Shown here piece after piece: positions 17,651 to 24,687 of a stretch of DNA of 64,000 nt. Made by a program: the position numbers and the translations under genes. Source of the stretch: Paenibacillus agricola (GTDB taxonomy: Bacteria > Bacillota > Bacilli > Paenibacillales > NBRC-103111); NCBI RefSeq assembly GCF_011440305.1, contig NZ_JAAOIW010000008.1, positions 295,109 through 359,108 of the forward strand, in the 5' to 3' direction. Every line of letters starts with the position of its first letter. Within the stretch, counting starts at the first letter, position 1. The notes under the pieces are model-generated. The model did not search any database, was not told where the DNA came from, and was given only the letters and a program-made list of their open reading frames with translations.

Positions 17651-17933
17651 TCAACAAGCTTGGCCGTTCTCTCATCGAAACAATGCCTATGCCTCATCCT
17701 GCTGGCCATGAAGCTAAACATTCAACACTCGTACTCGATAGCTCAAAAAAGCACCTCCATACTAGATCGGATTATAGTCGCCGCTGAAATGATATTGATA
17801 ACAGTTGTCTATACGAATATAGCCGAGAACACGATGCTTTCTATCCCTGTGAAAAATGCTAGAGTAATTTTCATTATCCCTGCCCTGTTACCCTCTGCTA
17901 CTAAAATTTCTTTCTCTATGCAAGCAAGACAAT

Positions 17934-17980
17934 CCGCCGCCGCCGCGTAATGGTCAGGATTTTTGGTGAAACCGCGTAGC
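17934..17980 (+). repeat. Dispersed repeat, copy D (end only)
   Basis: CGCCGCCGCGTAATGGTCAG followed by GATTTTTGGTGAA aligns with 17604-17646 of copy C. Only the 3' end of the unit is present. It lies immediately after the retropepsin-like gene's stop codon. Confidence 0.45.
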
Positions 17981-17987
17981 ACAATTA

Positions 17988-18376
17988 TCACTTTGAGGAA
18001 TATACCAACATTTTATCCGTATCGATAACTAGCTTGGCTGCTCTTAAAAAATCAAAACCGATTATACCTTGAATATCGATGCCGTAATCCATCACACCAA
18101 TTTCAATTTTACAAGATTTCACAAACCAATCACCTAAGGATACAGAATCAAACCATTTCGTAAAAACGATTTCAGCCCCACCAACCCCATGAATGATTGC
18201 TGTCTTATCTGTCCCCTCAGGTTTTACCCCAATTTCAGAAACCACATCCGCATCAAGAATAGTTCCAACTGATCCCGTATCTAAAAGTACATTCTTAATA
18301 TGAAGTTTCGTCCGTCAAAAATGACGTCAATATCAACAATTGGAAGACCGTATAATAAGCTCAGTTTTACCGCCAT
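17988..18376 (-). pseudogene. Retropepsin-like aspartic protease, frameshifted
   Basis: The ATG at 18376 opens a frame MAVKLSLLYGLPIVDIDV that stops after about 31 codons. A shift of one base near 18305 restores a frame with LLDTGSVGTIL (the DTG active-site motif), then GVGG and IIGFDFLRAAKLVID, the second conserved block of the family, ending at 17988. Together they give a retroviral-type aspartyl protease of about 128 residues. The ATG overlaps the stop of the small gene at 18367-18624 (ATGGCGGTAA), so the two formed an operon. A single-base deletion is the simplest cause; a sequencing error or programmed shift cannot be excluded. Without the shift, translation from internal starts would lack the catalytic Asp. 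Confidence 0.7.
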
Positions 18377-18624
18377 CTTTTAAATCCGACCCATTTCTCC
18401 TCCATCTTCAAATCAGGACGTGAAGTGTGAATAAAATAGATTTCTTTGGCTGGCTGGCTCCTGTGCAATTCCTTATATCGTTTCATAGCATCCGCCGAGT
18501 CCTCGTATCGATCAATGACAGTAACCGAATCAATACAGCGAAATCCGTCCTCGGAATAAGCTTCTGCAGCTTCAAATACAACCCATTCATCGGGAAACTT
18601 TTCTCGCACTTCTTCCCATTGCAT
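18367..18624 (-). CDS. Small conserved protein paired with a retropepsin-like gene
   Basis: This 85-residue acidic protein begins at ATG 18624, preceded by GGGGGTGG at close spacing. It contains EWVVFEA, a central strand-turn segment around IDRYEDSADAMKRY, and ends in VGFKRWR. The sequence is typical of small DUF-type proteins found next to retropepsin-like genes in Firmicutes; no function is known. Its stop overlaps the start of that gene by 10 bases. The upstream side abuts the partial tmRNA copy at 18631-18699, so its original promoter may have been lost or replaced when that copy arose. Confidence 0.6.
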   Translation of the reverse strand: MQWEEVREKFPDEWVVFEAAEAYSEDGFRCIDSVTVIDRYEDSADAMKRYKELHRSQPAKEIYFIHTSRPDLKMEEKWVGFKRWR

Positions 18625-18630
18625 CTCGCC

Positions 18631-18699
18631 ACCCCCTGTCCGAAAACATCGCACCATGTGATTCTACGGGTGTAGCTACAGTTTTGTTGTCACCCTAGC
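18631..18699 (-). repeat. Partial copy of the tmRNA 3' half
   Basis: About 67 bases, from the T-arm (CCCCTGTCC on the plus strand) through the conserved block TTCTACGGGTGTAGCTACAG to CACCCTAG, match the intact tmRNA gene at 19837-19904 with roughly six differences. It has the same orientation. The terminal 20 bases of the tmRNA 3' end are not present here. A duplicated tmRNA segment is the usual scar of an element that integrates at ssrA, although the missing CCA end is atypical. Confidence 0.75.
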
Positions 18700-18886
18700 A
18701 TCTTTCCCAATTTTAATAACCGCTCCTAAAGTTGTTAACGTCCACACAACTTGTGCATGATTACATACCATACCCATAAGATACATTTGAGAAAATACAC
18801 AAGCAAGCAATAAGTCGATTTTCCCTATTGTCCAATAGGATATTGCGTTGTAGGTATGATTAAAAGTTGGAGTTGGTGATATTCCT
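18700..18886. other. Intergenic, upstream region of the SGNH hydrolase
   Basis: No gene is seen. The segment separates the tmRNA fragment from the plus-strand hydrolase gene and must contain its promoter; no confident -35/-10 pair was identified. Confidence 0.35.
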
Positions 18887-19531
18887 ATGATCTATACAGC
18901 TCTTGGAGATTCCATTACATTTGGAGAACATGCTTCCTCTTTTGCAAAGGCTTATCCTCATTTAACTGTGTCTACATTAAATTCAAGCTCGTGTAAGGTT
19001 CGTGGGTTGGTATTGGCTCGGCCTGGTTGGAGCAGCTATGATCTATTGGATGCAGTGATATGGCAGGGATCCTCCATAATCAGTCGTTCTGCTGTTGTTT
19101 CAGTATGGATCGGAGGCGTGGATTTAGCTACCGCGGCACTATTTTCATTTAGAACAAAGCAACCACCAGTTGCAAAACACATTGTAACCAACTATAGGCG
19201 TAATTTAAGTACCATTTTTACTCGAATAAAAAAAGGAAGCTGTGCCCGGATCATTTGCTGCACGCAATACAATCCATTTCCAAACAGCCCTCTTTCGGTC
19301 GAGTGGGTAGATCGATTAAATCGTACGATCAACGAGCTCGCCCATAGTTACGATGTAACTGTAGCTCCCGCTCATACGTGGTTTGAAGGAAAACAGGCAG
19401 ATCTTTTGTATGGATATCGAACAGGAAAGATTGAAGACGCGTTGAGCGGATTTTTGCCCATCCATCCCAATGATCGGGGGCATCGAATTATTGCAATGAA
19501 ATTGGTCCCATATCTGATCCCCCGAAAATAG
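18887..19531 (+). CDS. SGNH/GDSL-family hydrolase
   Basis: This 214-residue protein carries the SGNH blocks. Block I is ALGDSITFGE with the catalytic Ser near residue 9. Block III is degenerate, with WIGGVDLA where GxND is usual. Block V is HPNDRGH with the catalytic Asp-His pair. The family hydrolyses esters of lipids, acetylated sugars or peptidoglycan. No signal peptide is present, so it should act in the cytoplasm. It is the only intact plus-strand gene between the tmRNA fragment and the tmRNA gene, on the opposite strand to both. The loss of Asn in block III weakens the prediction of a classic oxyanion hole. Confidence 0.8.
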   Translation: MIYTALGDSITFGEHASSFAKAYPHLTVSTLNSSSCKVRGLVLARPGWSSYDLLDAVIWQGSSIISRSAVVSVWIGGVDLATAALFSFRTKQPPVAKHIVTNYRRNLSTIFTRIKKGSCARIICCTQYNPFPNSPLSVEWVDRLNRTINELAHSYDVTVAPAHTWFEGKQADLLYGYRTGKIEDALSGFLPIHPNDRGHRIIAMKLVPYLIPRK

Positions 19532-19778
19532 TCACCGACTCCAGGGGGATGGACATAAGAGATCAAACCTACGCAGATGCTTTCTCGGCGATGACTTTCT
19601 TAGCGGTACATGTTCCATGCCGTACTCACTTAATTGACATATCCGATGCCCATTCGATGATGGTTGACGACGACCCTAGCCGTAGACTTCTATGCCGTGC
19701 TCCCTGCCATTTGCTACGGTCCACGCGAACTGAACACCTTAGCGGGGATCTCCTCCCCTCGAGTTCTCCATAATGCAA
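19532..19778. other. Intergenic, no intact gene
   Basis: No supported gene. The right end (19750-19778) begins the left arm of an extended inverted repeat with the tmRNA 3' end (see findings). Confidence 0.4.
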
Positions 19779-19809
19779 GAAAGCACCGACCGAATGGTCA
19801 GTGCTTTCT
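19779..19809 (-). terminator. tmRNA terminator hairpin
   Basis: AGAAAGCAC-GACC and GGTC-GTGCTTTCT pair around a short loop immediately downstream of the tmRNA 3' end. On the minus strand the stem is followed by TTGCATT rather than a long T-run. The pairing can extend further on both sides into the tmRNA 3' terminus and 19750-19778. Confidence 0.65.
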
Positions 19810-19817
19810 GCATTTAA

Positions 19818-20179
19818 TGGAGACGAGGGGAGTCGAACCCCTGTCCGGAAATATCGCAACATGAGATTCTACGGGTGTAGCTACAGTTTTGATGTCACCC
19901 TAGAAGCGCCCCGTAACCGGCTCTCCTTCAGGTCAGCCTGATTATCTTATTCCGTACGACCGCAGGCGGAGATCGGACAGCGTAGCCCACTAAAGTTGAG
20001 CCCCTAGCCTAGCACATGGGTGATGCGAGGTAGAAGCACGCTCACAGTTTCTTAGGCTGCGAAAGCGTAGTTTTGTTGTTGTTTGCCATTTAATAGGCTT
20101 TAGCGTTGATAAAGCGGACGCGTCCCCACTACCCGCTACCCATGCCCAAACTATCCCCGTCGAATCCAAGAACGTCCCC
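19818..20179 (-). ncRNA. ssrA: Transfer-messenger RNA (tmRNA)
   Basis: The 5' end GGGGACG (20179) pairs with CGTCTCC before the encoded CCA at 19818, giving the alanine acceptor stem of about 362 nt in all. The T-loop reads GGTTCGACTCC. The tag reading frame begins near GGC AAA CAA and ends GCA GCC TAA, encoding GKQQQNYAFAA, which ends in the AFAA-type degron. tmRNA with SmpB rescues stalled ribosomes and marks the unfinished protein for proteolysis. smpB and rnr, both part of trans-translation, lie just upstream on the same strand. A promoter is seen at 20245-20273. A second, partial copy of its 3' half is at 18631-18699. Confidence 0.97.
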
Positions 20180-20244
20180 GCATAATGTAGCCATTTGTAC
20201 AATTTGATGCTTTTGGCATCTAACTTATTTGTTGGTACTTAGTT

Positions 20245-20273
20245 ATTATATAGTGTCCAAAATCTAAAGTAAA
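20245..20273 (-). promoter_or_regulatory. tmRNA promoter
   Basis: On the minus strand TTTACT (20273-20268) and TATAAT (20250-20245) are separated by 17 bases. The start would be about 55 bases before the mature 5' end, leaving a precursor to be trimmed by RNase P. Confidence 0.6.
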
Positions 20274-20414
20274 GTTACTTCCAGCATCTTACCTATTCAC
20301 CCAGCTGGAATTGCGTGACCTGAATTCTACAAATCCGCTTTAAATCCTCGTATGCTGAATCAAACCTCTTACATAAAAATAAGGAAAAACACGAAAACCC
20401 AACATCCATAGCTG

Positions 20415-20897
20415 TTACCGAATAACTTTCTGGTTTTCACGAAGTGCTCGTTGAATATCTCGTTGAGCGTCGCGTTTGGCGTCTGTGGCGCGTTTGTCAT
20501 ATTGTTTTTTACCTTTGCCCAGACCAATCAGCAGCTTAGCGAAGCCGTTTCGTATATATATTTTCAGAGGCACCAGCGCGTATCCATCTTGTTTGGCTAG
20601 ACCAAACAATTTACGTATCTCTAGTTTTTTGAGCAATAGTTTACGGGTTCTTGTAGGGTCAGTGGGATTAAAGCGATTTCCTTGTTCGAATGCACTAATA
20701 TGAATATTATGAATGAAAGCTTCACCATTGCGAATGGTAGCAAAAGCATCGCCAATGTTGGCACGGCCCAAACGGAGGGATTTGATTTCTGTTCCAGTCA
20801 GTACCAGTCCGCATTCGTATGTATCCTCAATAAAATAATCGTGGGAAGCTTTCTTATTTTGTGCCAGCACCTTGCCATCAGATCTATTAGCCATCAT
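20415..20897 (-). CDS. smpB: SsrA-binding protein SmpB
   Basis: This 160-residue protein has the SmpB OB-fold with [22 protein letters not shown], the conserved INIHI-type strand (FIHNIHIS), and the basic C-terminal tail rich in Arg and Lys ([13 protein letters not shown]) that mimics an mRNA strand in the ribosome. It binds the tRNA-like part of tmRNA and brings it to stalled ribosomes. AAGGAG lies nine bases before the first of two ATG codons. It lies between rnr and ssrA on the same strand, the usual clustering of the trans-translation genes in Firmicutes. Its length is normal. Confidence 0.97.
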   Translation of the reverse strand: MMANRSDGKVLAQNKKASHDYFIEDTYECGLVLTGTEIKSLRLGRANIGDAFATIRNGEAFIHNIHISAFEQGNRFNPTDPTRTRKLLLKKLEIRKLFGLAKQDGYALVPLKIYIRNGFAKLLIGLGKGKKQYDKRATDAKRDAQRDIQRALRENQKVIR

Positions 20898-20987
20898 AGC
20901 TGTTCACTCCTTCTTACTGCCCGCACTTTACTAAAAAGGGGATTGAAGTTATTTTACCAACTCCATTCCCCCGAAGCAAGCCGCGTA

Positions 20988-23900
20988 TTACTTCTTGGTG
21001 GGCTTCTTTCGCTTCCGGCCGCCTTCGGCGCCGCCCTTCGCTACCGCGTTCAGTGCGCGCGCCTTCGCGGCGTCTACACCGGTGCCCTTCGGGCCACCGC
21101 CTCCGACCGCCGCTCCGCCGCTTGCGCGTCCGCTCTTGCCACCGCGCCGCTTGCCGCCTGCTGAGCCCAAGCCTGCTGCCGCGCCCGCTTCACGCTTGCT
21201 GCTGCGCCAGCCATCGCTCACAAAGCCTTCGCCGCCTTCGGCTCCAGCTCTTGCACGGCTCTCGCCTTCCGCTACGCCGCGACCCTCGCGGGCTCCTTCG
21301 GCCCCAGCTCCACCTTCGCTGCCAGCTGCCGTTACACCCCGACCGCTACGCCAAGAGCTCGCTGCTATGCCTTTACCACCGCCTGATGCTGCTCCACCTT
21401 TGCCACCGCGACGCTCGCCGGCTTCGAGCCTGGCATAGCCTTCGCCTGCCACCGCACCTGCGCCCCCTTTGCCGCTCCTCCAGCCGCCTGCTCCGTCTTC
21501 GCCTGCCGCCGCACCTGCGCCCGCTCCGCCTTTGCCGCTCCTCCAGCCGCCTACTCCGCCTTCGCCTGCCGCCGCACCTGCGCCCGCTCCGCCTTTGCCG
21601 CTCCTCCAGCCGCCTACTCCGCCTTCGCCTGTCGCCACGCTTGCGCCGGCCGCGCCTTTGCCGCCACGCCAGCTACCGCTAGGCGGGCCTTTCTTGCCCG
21701 CGCCAGCACCGCCAGCGCTCGCTCCGCCCTTGCTACGCTTGCCGCCGCTAGCACCGCCACGGGCACCATTCGCGCCTGCGCCGCCGCGCCCGCCAGGGGC
21801 TCCGCTGCCGACGCCTTCACCGCGGCGTCCACCGCGCTTGTCGCCACGGCGCACAGCCTTCAATGCATCCGTCAGGCTCACTCTGTTGCTCTGGCGGGGC
21901 AACATACCAACAAATTCGAAATCAATCGTATGTTCCTCCGTGCTGACACGCGCTACACGTACCTGCACTTCATCGCCAAGCCGGTAAATCTTAGAGGTGC
22001 GCTCCCCAATCAGTGAATGCTGCGCTTCATGGTAATGGTAATAATCATCATGCATATCACTTAAACGGATTAATCCCTCAACGGTATTATCCAGCTCCAC
22101 AAAAATCCCGAAGCTTGTCACACTGCTGATCATGCCGTCAAATTGCTCGCCGACTTTATCCATCATAAATTCAGCTTTTTTCAGCGCCTCGGTTTCCCGC
22201 TCTGCATCCACAGCAACACGCTCACGCTCTGAGGATTGCTTCGCAATATCATCCATACGGCTCGCCAAATATTCATGGCGCTTATCGCTCATATCGCCTT
22301 GCTCTAGCACCTCACGAATGACGCGATGGATGATCAAGTCCGGATAACGACGGATCGGTGAAGTAAAGTGCGAATAAAATTCCGCGGCCAAGCCAAAATG
22401 CCCTGTGCTTTGTGCATCGTATTTAGCCTGCTTCATGGAACGCAGCATGACTGTACTGATAACCCGTTCTTCTTTGCTGCCTTTAATTTCCCCAAGCACT
22501 GCCTGTAAAGCCTGTGGATGGATCTTGTTTCCTACGCCACGAACCGTGTAGCCAAAGGTCGTAACAAACTCGACGAAATGCTGGAGCTTTTCTGTATCCG
22601 GGTCTTCATGGATCCGGTACAAGAAAGGAACCTTCAGCCAATGGAAATGCTCCGCCACAGTTTCGTTGGCCGCCAGCATAAACTCCTCGATAATTTGCTC
22701 GGCTACCGAGCGCTCTCTTTTGACAATATCGGTTGGTTTTCCTTGCTCGTCGACCAATATTTTCGATTCCTCGAAGTCAAAATCAATAGCGCCGCGCTTC
22801 ATCCTACGATTACGTAGCTTGCCAGCCAGCTCTTCCATCAGCTTGAAATCATCCATCAAATAGGCATAACGCTCCAGCAATTCAGGCTCAGGCTCATCAG
22901 AGAGCAGCTTTTTCACATTCGAATAGGTCATCCGTTCACTTGTTTTAATTACGCTTGTAAATACATCATGCCGCACGACTTTAGCATTCTCGTCGAATTC
23001 CATTTCGCAGGACATGGTAAGCCTGTCCACCTGCGGATTCAACGAGCATATCCCGTTCGACAGCCTATGCGGCAGCATCGGAATAACGCGATCGACCAAA
23101 TAGACGCTACAGCCCCGATTATAAGCCTCCCGATCCAGCGGAGCCCCTTCACGCACATAATAACTTACGTCGGCAATATGCACACCTAGTACATAATTCC
23201 CGTTTTCCAGCCGCTCCACATTTACCGCATCATCCAGATCCTTGGCATCCTCGCCATCAATCGTGACAATCCGCTTTCCACGTAAATCGCGCCGCCCAAC
23301 CAGATCGGACTCAGCAATAACCTCAGGAACCTCAGTGGCTTCCTCAAGCACTTCCTCAGGGAACGATTCGGGCAGCTTATGCTTACGAATGATCGAAATA
23401 ATATCGACACCGGGATCATTTTTATGCCCGAGAATTTCGACAACCTCACCCTCGGCGGCAGCGCGCCCCTCAGGGTAAGTAAGGATATTCACCACTACTT
23501 TATGCCCGTCCATGGCTCCATTAAAGGCTTCCTTAGGGATGAAAATATCCCTTGCCATCCGCTTGTCATCCGGCAATACAAAAGCGTAGCCCTCATTCAT
23601 CTGGAATAAGCCGACGATTTGCGTATTTGCCCTCGTAACGACCTTGGCTACCTCCCCTTCGAGCTTGCCTCCCGATGATCCACGGGTGGTCACACGAACC
23701 AATATAATATCCCCATTCATGGCACCGCCCATATCGTTGGCATGGATATACACATCGGGATGCTCCTTGTCCTCAGGTATAAGGAATCCGAAGCCCTTGG
23801 CATGAGCCTGCAGCTTGCCCCGCAATAAATCCATCCGTTCGGGCAACCCATAACGTTCCGTCCGCGATCTTACGATCAGGCCCTCGTTTTCCAATTCATT

Positions 23901-24029
23901 CAACAGCTTGAGAAATTTCTTGAAATCCTGGGCGCCGCTAATCTGAAAATGCTTTTCCAATTCTTGATATGTTAACGGTTTATATGCCGTATCCTTTAAA
24001 TAATCCAATATTTCATCACGTTGAACCAA
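20988..24029 (-). CDS. rnr: Ribonuclease R with a long Gly/Ala/Arg-rich tail
   Basis: This 3'-5' exoribonuclease degrades structured RNA and takes part in tmRNA-linked mRNA decay. The order is an N-terminal winged helix (to about residue 75), two cold-shock domains, the RNB catalytic domain with IDGEDAKDLDDAVNV carrying the metal-binding aspartates, and an S1 domain (about residues 640-720). After about residue 730 comes a tail of roughly 285 residues made almost only of Gly, Ala, Arg, Lys, Ser and Glu, including three 21-residue repeats (GGWRSGKGGAGAGAAAGEGG-like). Typical RNase R tails are 30-100 residues and basic. The TTG at 24029 is preferred because GGAGG lies nine bases upstream; the ATG at 24038 would overlap that site. 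Confidence 0.95.
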   Translation of the reverse strand: MVQRDEILDYLKDTAYKPLTYQELEKHFQISGAQDFKKFLKLLNELENEGLIVRSRTERYGLPERMDLLRGKLQAHAKGFGFLIPEDKEHPDVYIHANDMGGAMNGDIILVRVTTRGSSGGKLEGEVAKVVTRANTQIVGLFQMNEGYAFVLPDDKRMARDIFIPKEAFNGAMDGHKVVVNILTYPEGRAAAEGEVVEILGHKNDPGVDIISIIRKHKLPESFPEEVLEEATEVPEVIAESDLVGRRDLRGKRIVTIDGEDAKDLDDAVNVERLENGNYVLGVHIADVSYYVREGAPLDREAYNRGCSVYLVDRVIPMLPHRLSNGICSLNPQVDRLTMSCEMEFDENAKVVRHDVFTSVIKTSERMTYSNVKKLLSDEPEPELLERYAYLMDDFKLMEELAGKLRNRRMKRGAIDFDFEESKILVDEQGKPTDIVKRERSVAEQIIEEFMLAANETVAEHFHWLKVPFLYRIHEDPDTEKLQHFVEFVTTFGYTVRGVGNKIHPQALQAVLGEIKGSKEERVISTVMLRSMKQAKYDAQSTGHFGLAAEFYSHFTSPIRRYPDLIIHRVIREVLEQGDMSDKRHEYLASRMDDIAKQSSERERVAVDAERETEALKKAEFMMDKVGEQFDGMISSVTSFGIFVELDNTVEGLIRLSDMHDDYYHYHEAQHSLIGERTSKIYRLGDEVQVRVARVSTEEHTIDFEFVGMLPRQSNRVSLTDALKAVRRGDKRGGRRGEGVGSGAPGGRGGAGANGARGGASGGKRSKGGASAGGAGAGKKGPPSGSWRGGKGAAGASVATGEGGVGGWRSGKGGAGAGAAAGEGGVGGWRSGKGGAGAGAAAGEDGAGGWRSGKGGAGAVAGEGYARLEAGERRGGKGGAASGGGKGIAASSWRSGRGVTAAGSEGGAGAEGAREGRGVAEGESRARAGAEGGEGFVSDGWRSSKREAGAAAGLGSAGGKRRGGKSGRASGGAAVGGGGPKGTGVDAAKARALNAVAKGGAEGGRKRKKPTKK
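21475..21663 (-). repeat. Tandem 63-bp repeat within rnr
   Basis: Units begin at 21475, 21538 and 21601 with the plus-strand sequence CTCCTCCAGCCGCCT. The first two are nearly identical and the third diverges at its end. A degenerate related unit precedes them near 21412. The 63-bp period keeps the reading frame and encodes a 21-residue glycine-rich repeat, so copy number can change without breaking rnr. Confidence 0.85.
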
Positions 24030-24038
24030 TAAAATCAT

Positions 24039-24256
24039 CCTCCTTCTTTTTCCTGCTATCTATATGAAGCCTTATTATTAGCTTTACCCATTTTTCGATA
24101 ATGAACCCTCATATCAGCCTTGTAGCTGTTACCAGTTTACGCAAATGAAAGGCTTTATGAAGCGGCTTTGAAGCAATCAAGCCATTTATTAGGCCTTGTC
24201 TCAGATATATCCAGGTTTTTACCACTCTTAAAGGGAAACACCGTTCTAATTCCACA
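24039..24256. other. Gap between secG and rnr, no gene seen
   Basis: In many Firmicutes a carboxylesterase gene sits here between secG and rnr. None is found, and no decayed copy could be recognised. Confidence 0.4.
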
Positions 24257-24286
24257 AAAAAACAGCAGGAGTATGGCCTCCTGCTG
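24257..24286 (-). terminator. secG terminator
   Basis: CAGCAGGAG and CTCCTGCTG form a nine-pair stem with a short loop, followed on the minus strand by seven T residues. It lies 14 bases after the secG stop codon. Confidence 0.85.
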
Positions 24287-24300
24287 CACAAGCTTTTCGA

Positions 24301-24540
24301 TTACAACTGCTTAACAAAATAAGCTACAATAACAGATAGGACGAAGAACGCAACTGCTAGCCCCATCGTTAAACGAGATAAAAACAGCTCCAGACCACGA
24401 GCCTTTTGTTTACCAAATAAATGCTCCGCACCTCCGGAGATGGCACCGGATAAACCTGCGCTTTTCCCTTGCTGAAGCAGCACCGCTGCAATCAAGCCGA
24501 GGGATGCGATAACCAGTATAATTTTCAAAACAATTTCCAT
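24301..24540 (-). CDS. secG: Preprotein translocase subunit SecG
   Basis: This 79-residue protein has two membrane segments (residues 3-24 and 52-75) joined by the conserved loop LLQQGKSAGLSGAISGGAEHLFG. SecG joins SecYE to make the translocase channel more efficient. CAGGAGGTG lies at ideal spacing before the ATG. It stands alone with a terminator after it and precedes rnr, smpB and ssrA, as in other bacilli. Confidence 0.96.
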   Translation of the reverse strand: MEIVLKIILVIASLGLIAAVLLQQGKSAGLSGAISGGAEHLFGKQKARGLELFLSRLTMGLAVAFFVLSVIVAYFVKQL

Positions 24541-24687
24541 GTTTCCACCTCCTGCGAACCACTTTCAGCTAAATAGTGTTAAACCACGAATGAAACTCTA
24601 AAATTAGACAGTATTAAAATTATATCATAGCTTTAATGGACTAGCAAACAAATCGCCAAAACAAGCCCTCAACAAAAGCACTCCCAA

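Larger units (their letters stand above)
17504..17987. other. Intergenic with repeat copies C (end) and D
   Basis: No intact gene is supported. A plus-strand frame at 17630-17950 and minus-strand frames across 17484-17991 have no ribosome sites and are built partly of repeat sequence. Copy D (17934-17980: GCCGCCGCGTAATG-GGATTTTTGGTGAA) is the right-hand end of a further repeat unit. Confidence 0.45.

Noticed and set aside
17630..17950. Plus-strand 106-codon frame
   Set aside because: Ends in repeat copy D, is flanked by repeat sequence, and has no ribosome site.
21000..21990. Long plus-strand open frames opposite the 3' end of rnr
   Set aside because: They arise from the GC-rich repeats of the RNase R tail read in reverse; no ribosome sites and no domain features.
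24039..24300. Remnant of a carboxylesterase gene between secG and rnr
   Set aside because: No recognisable esterase motifs in any minus-strand frame.
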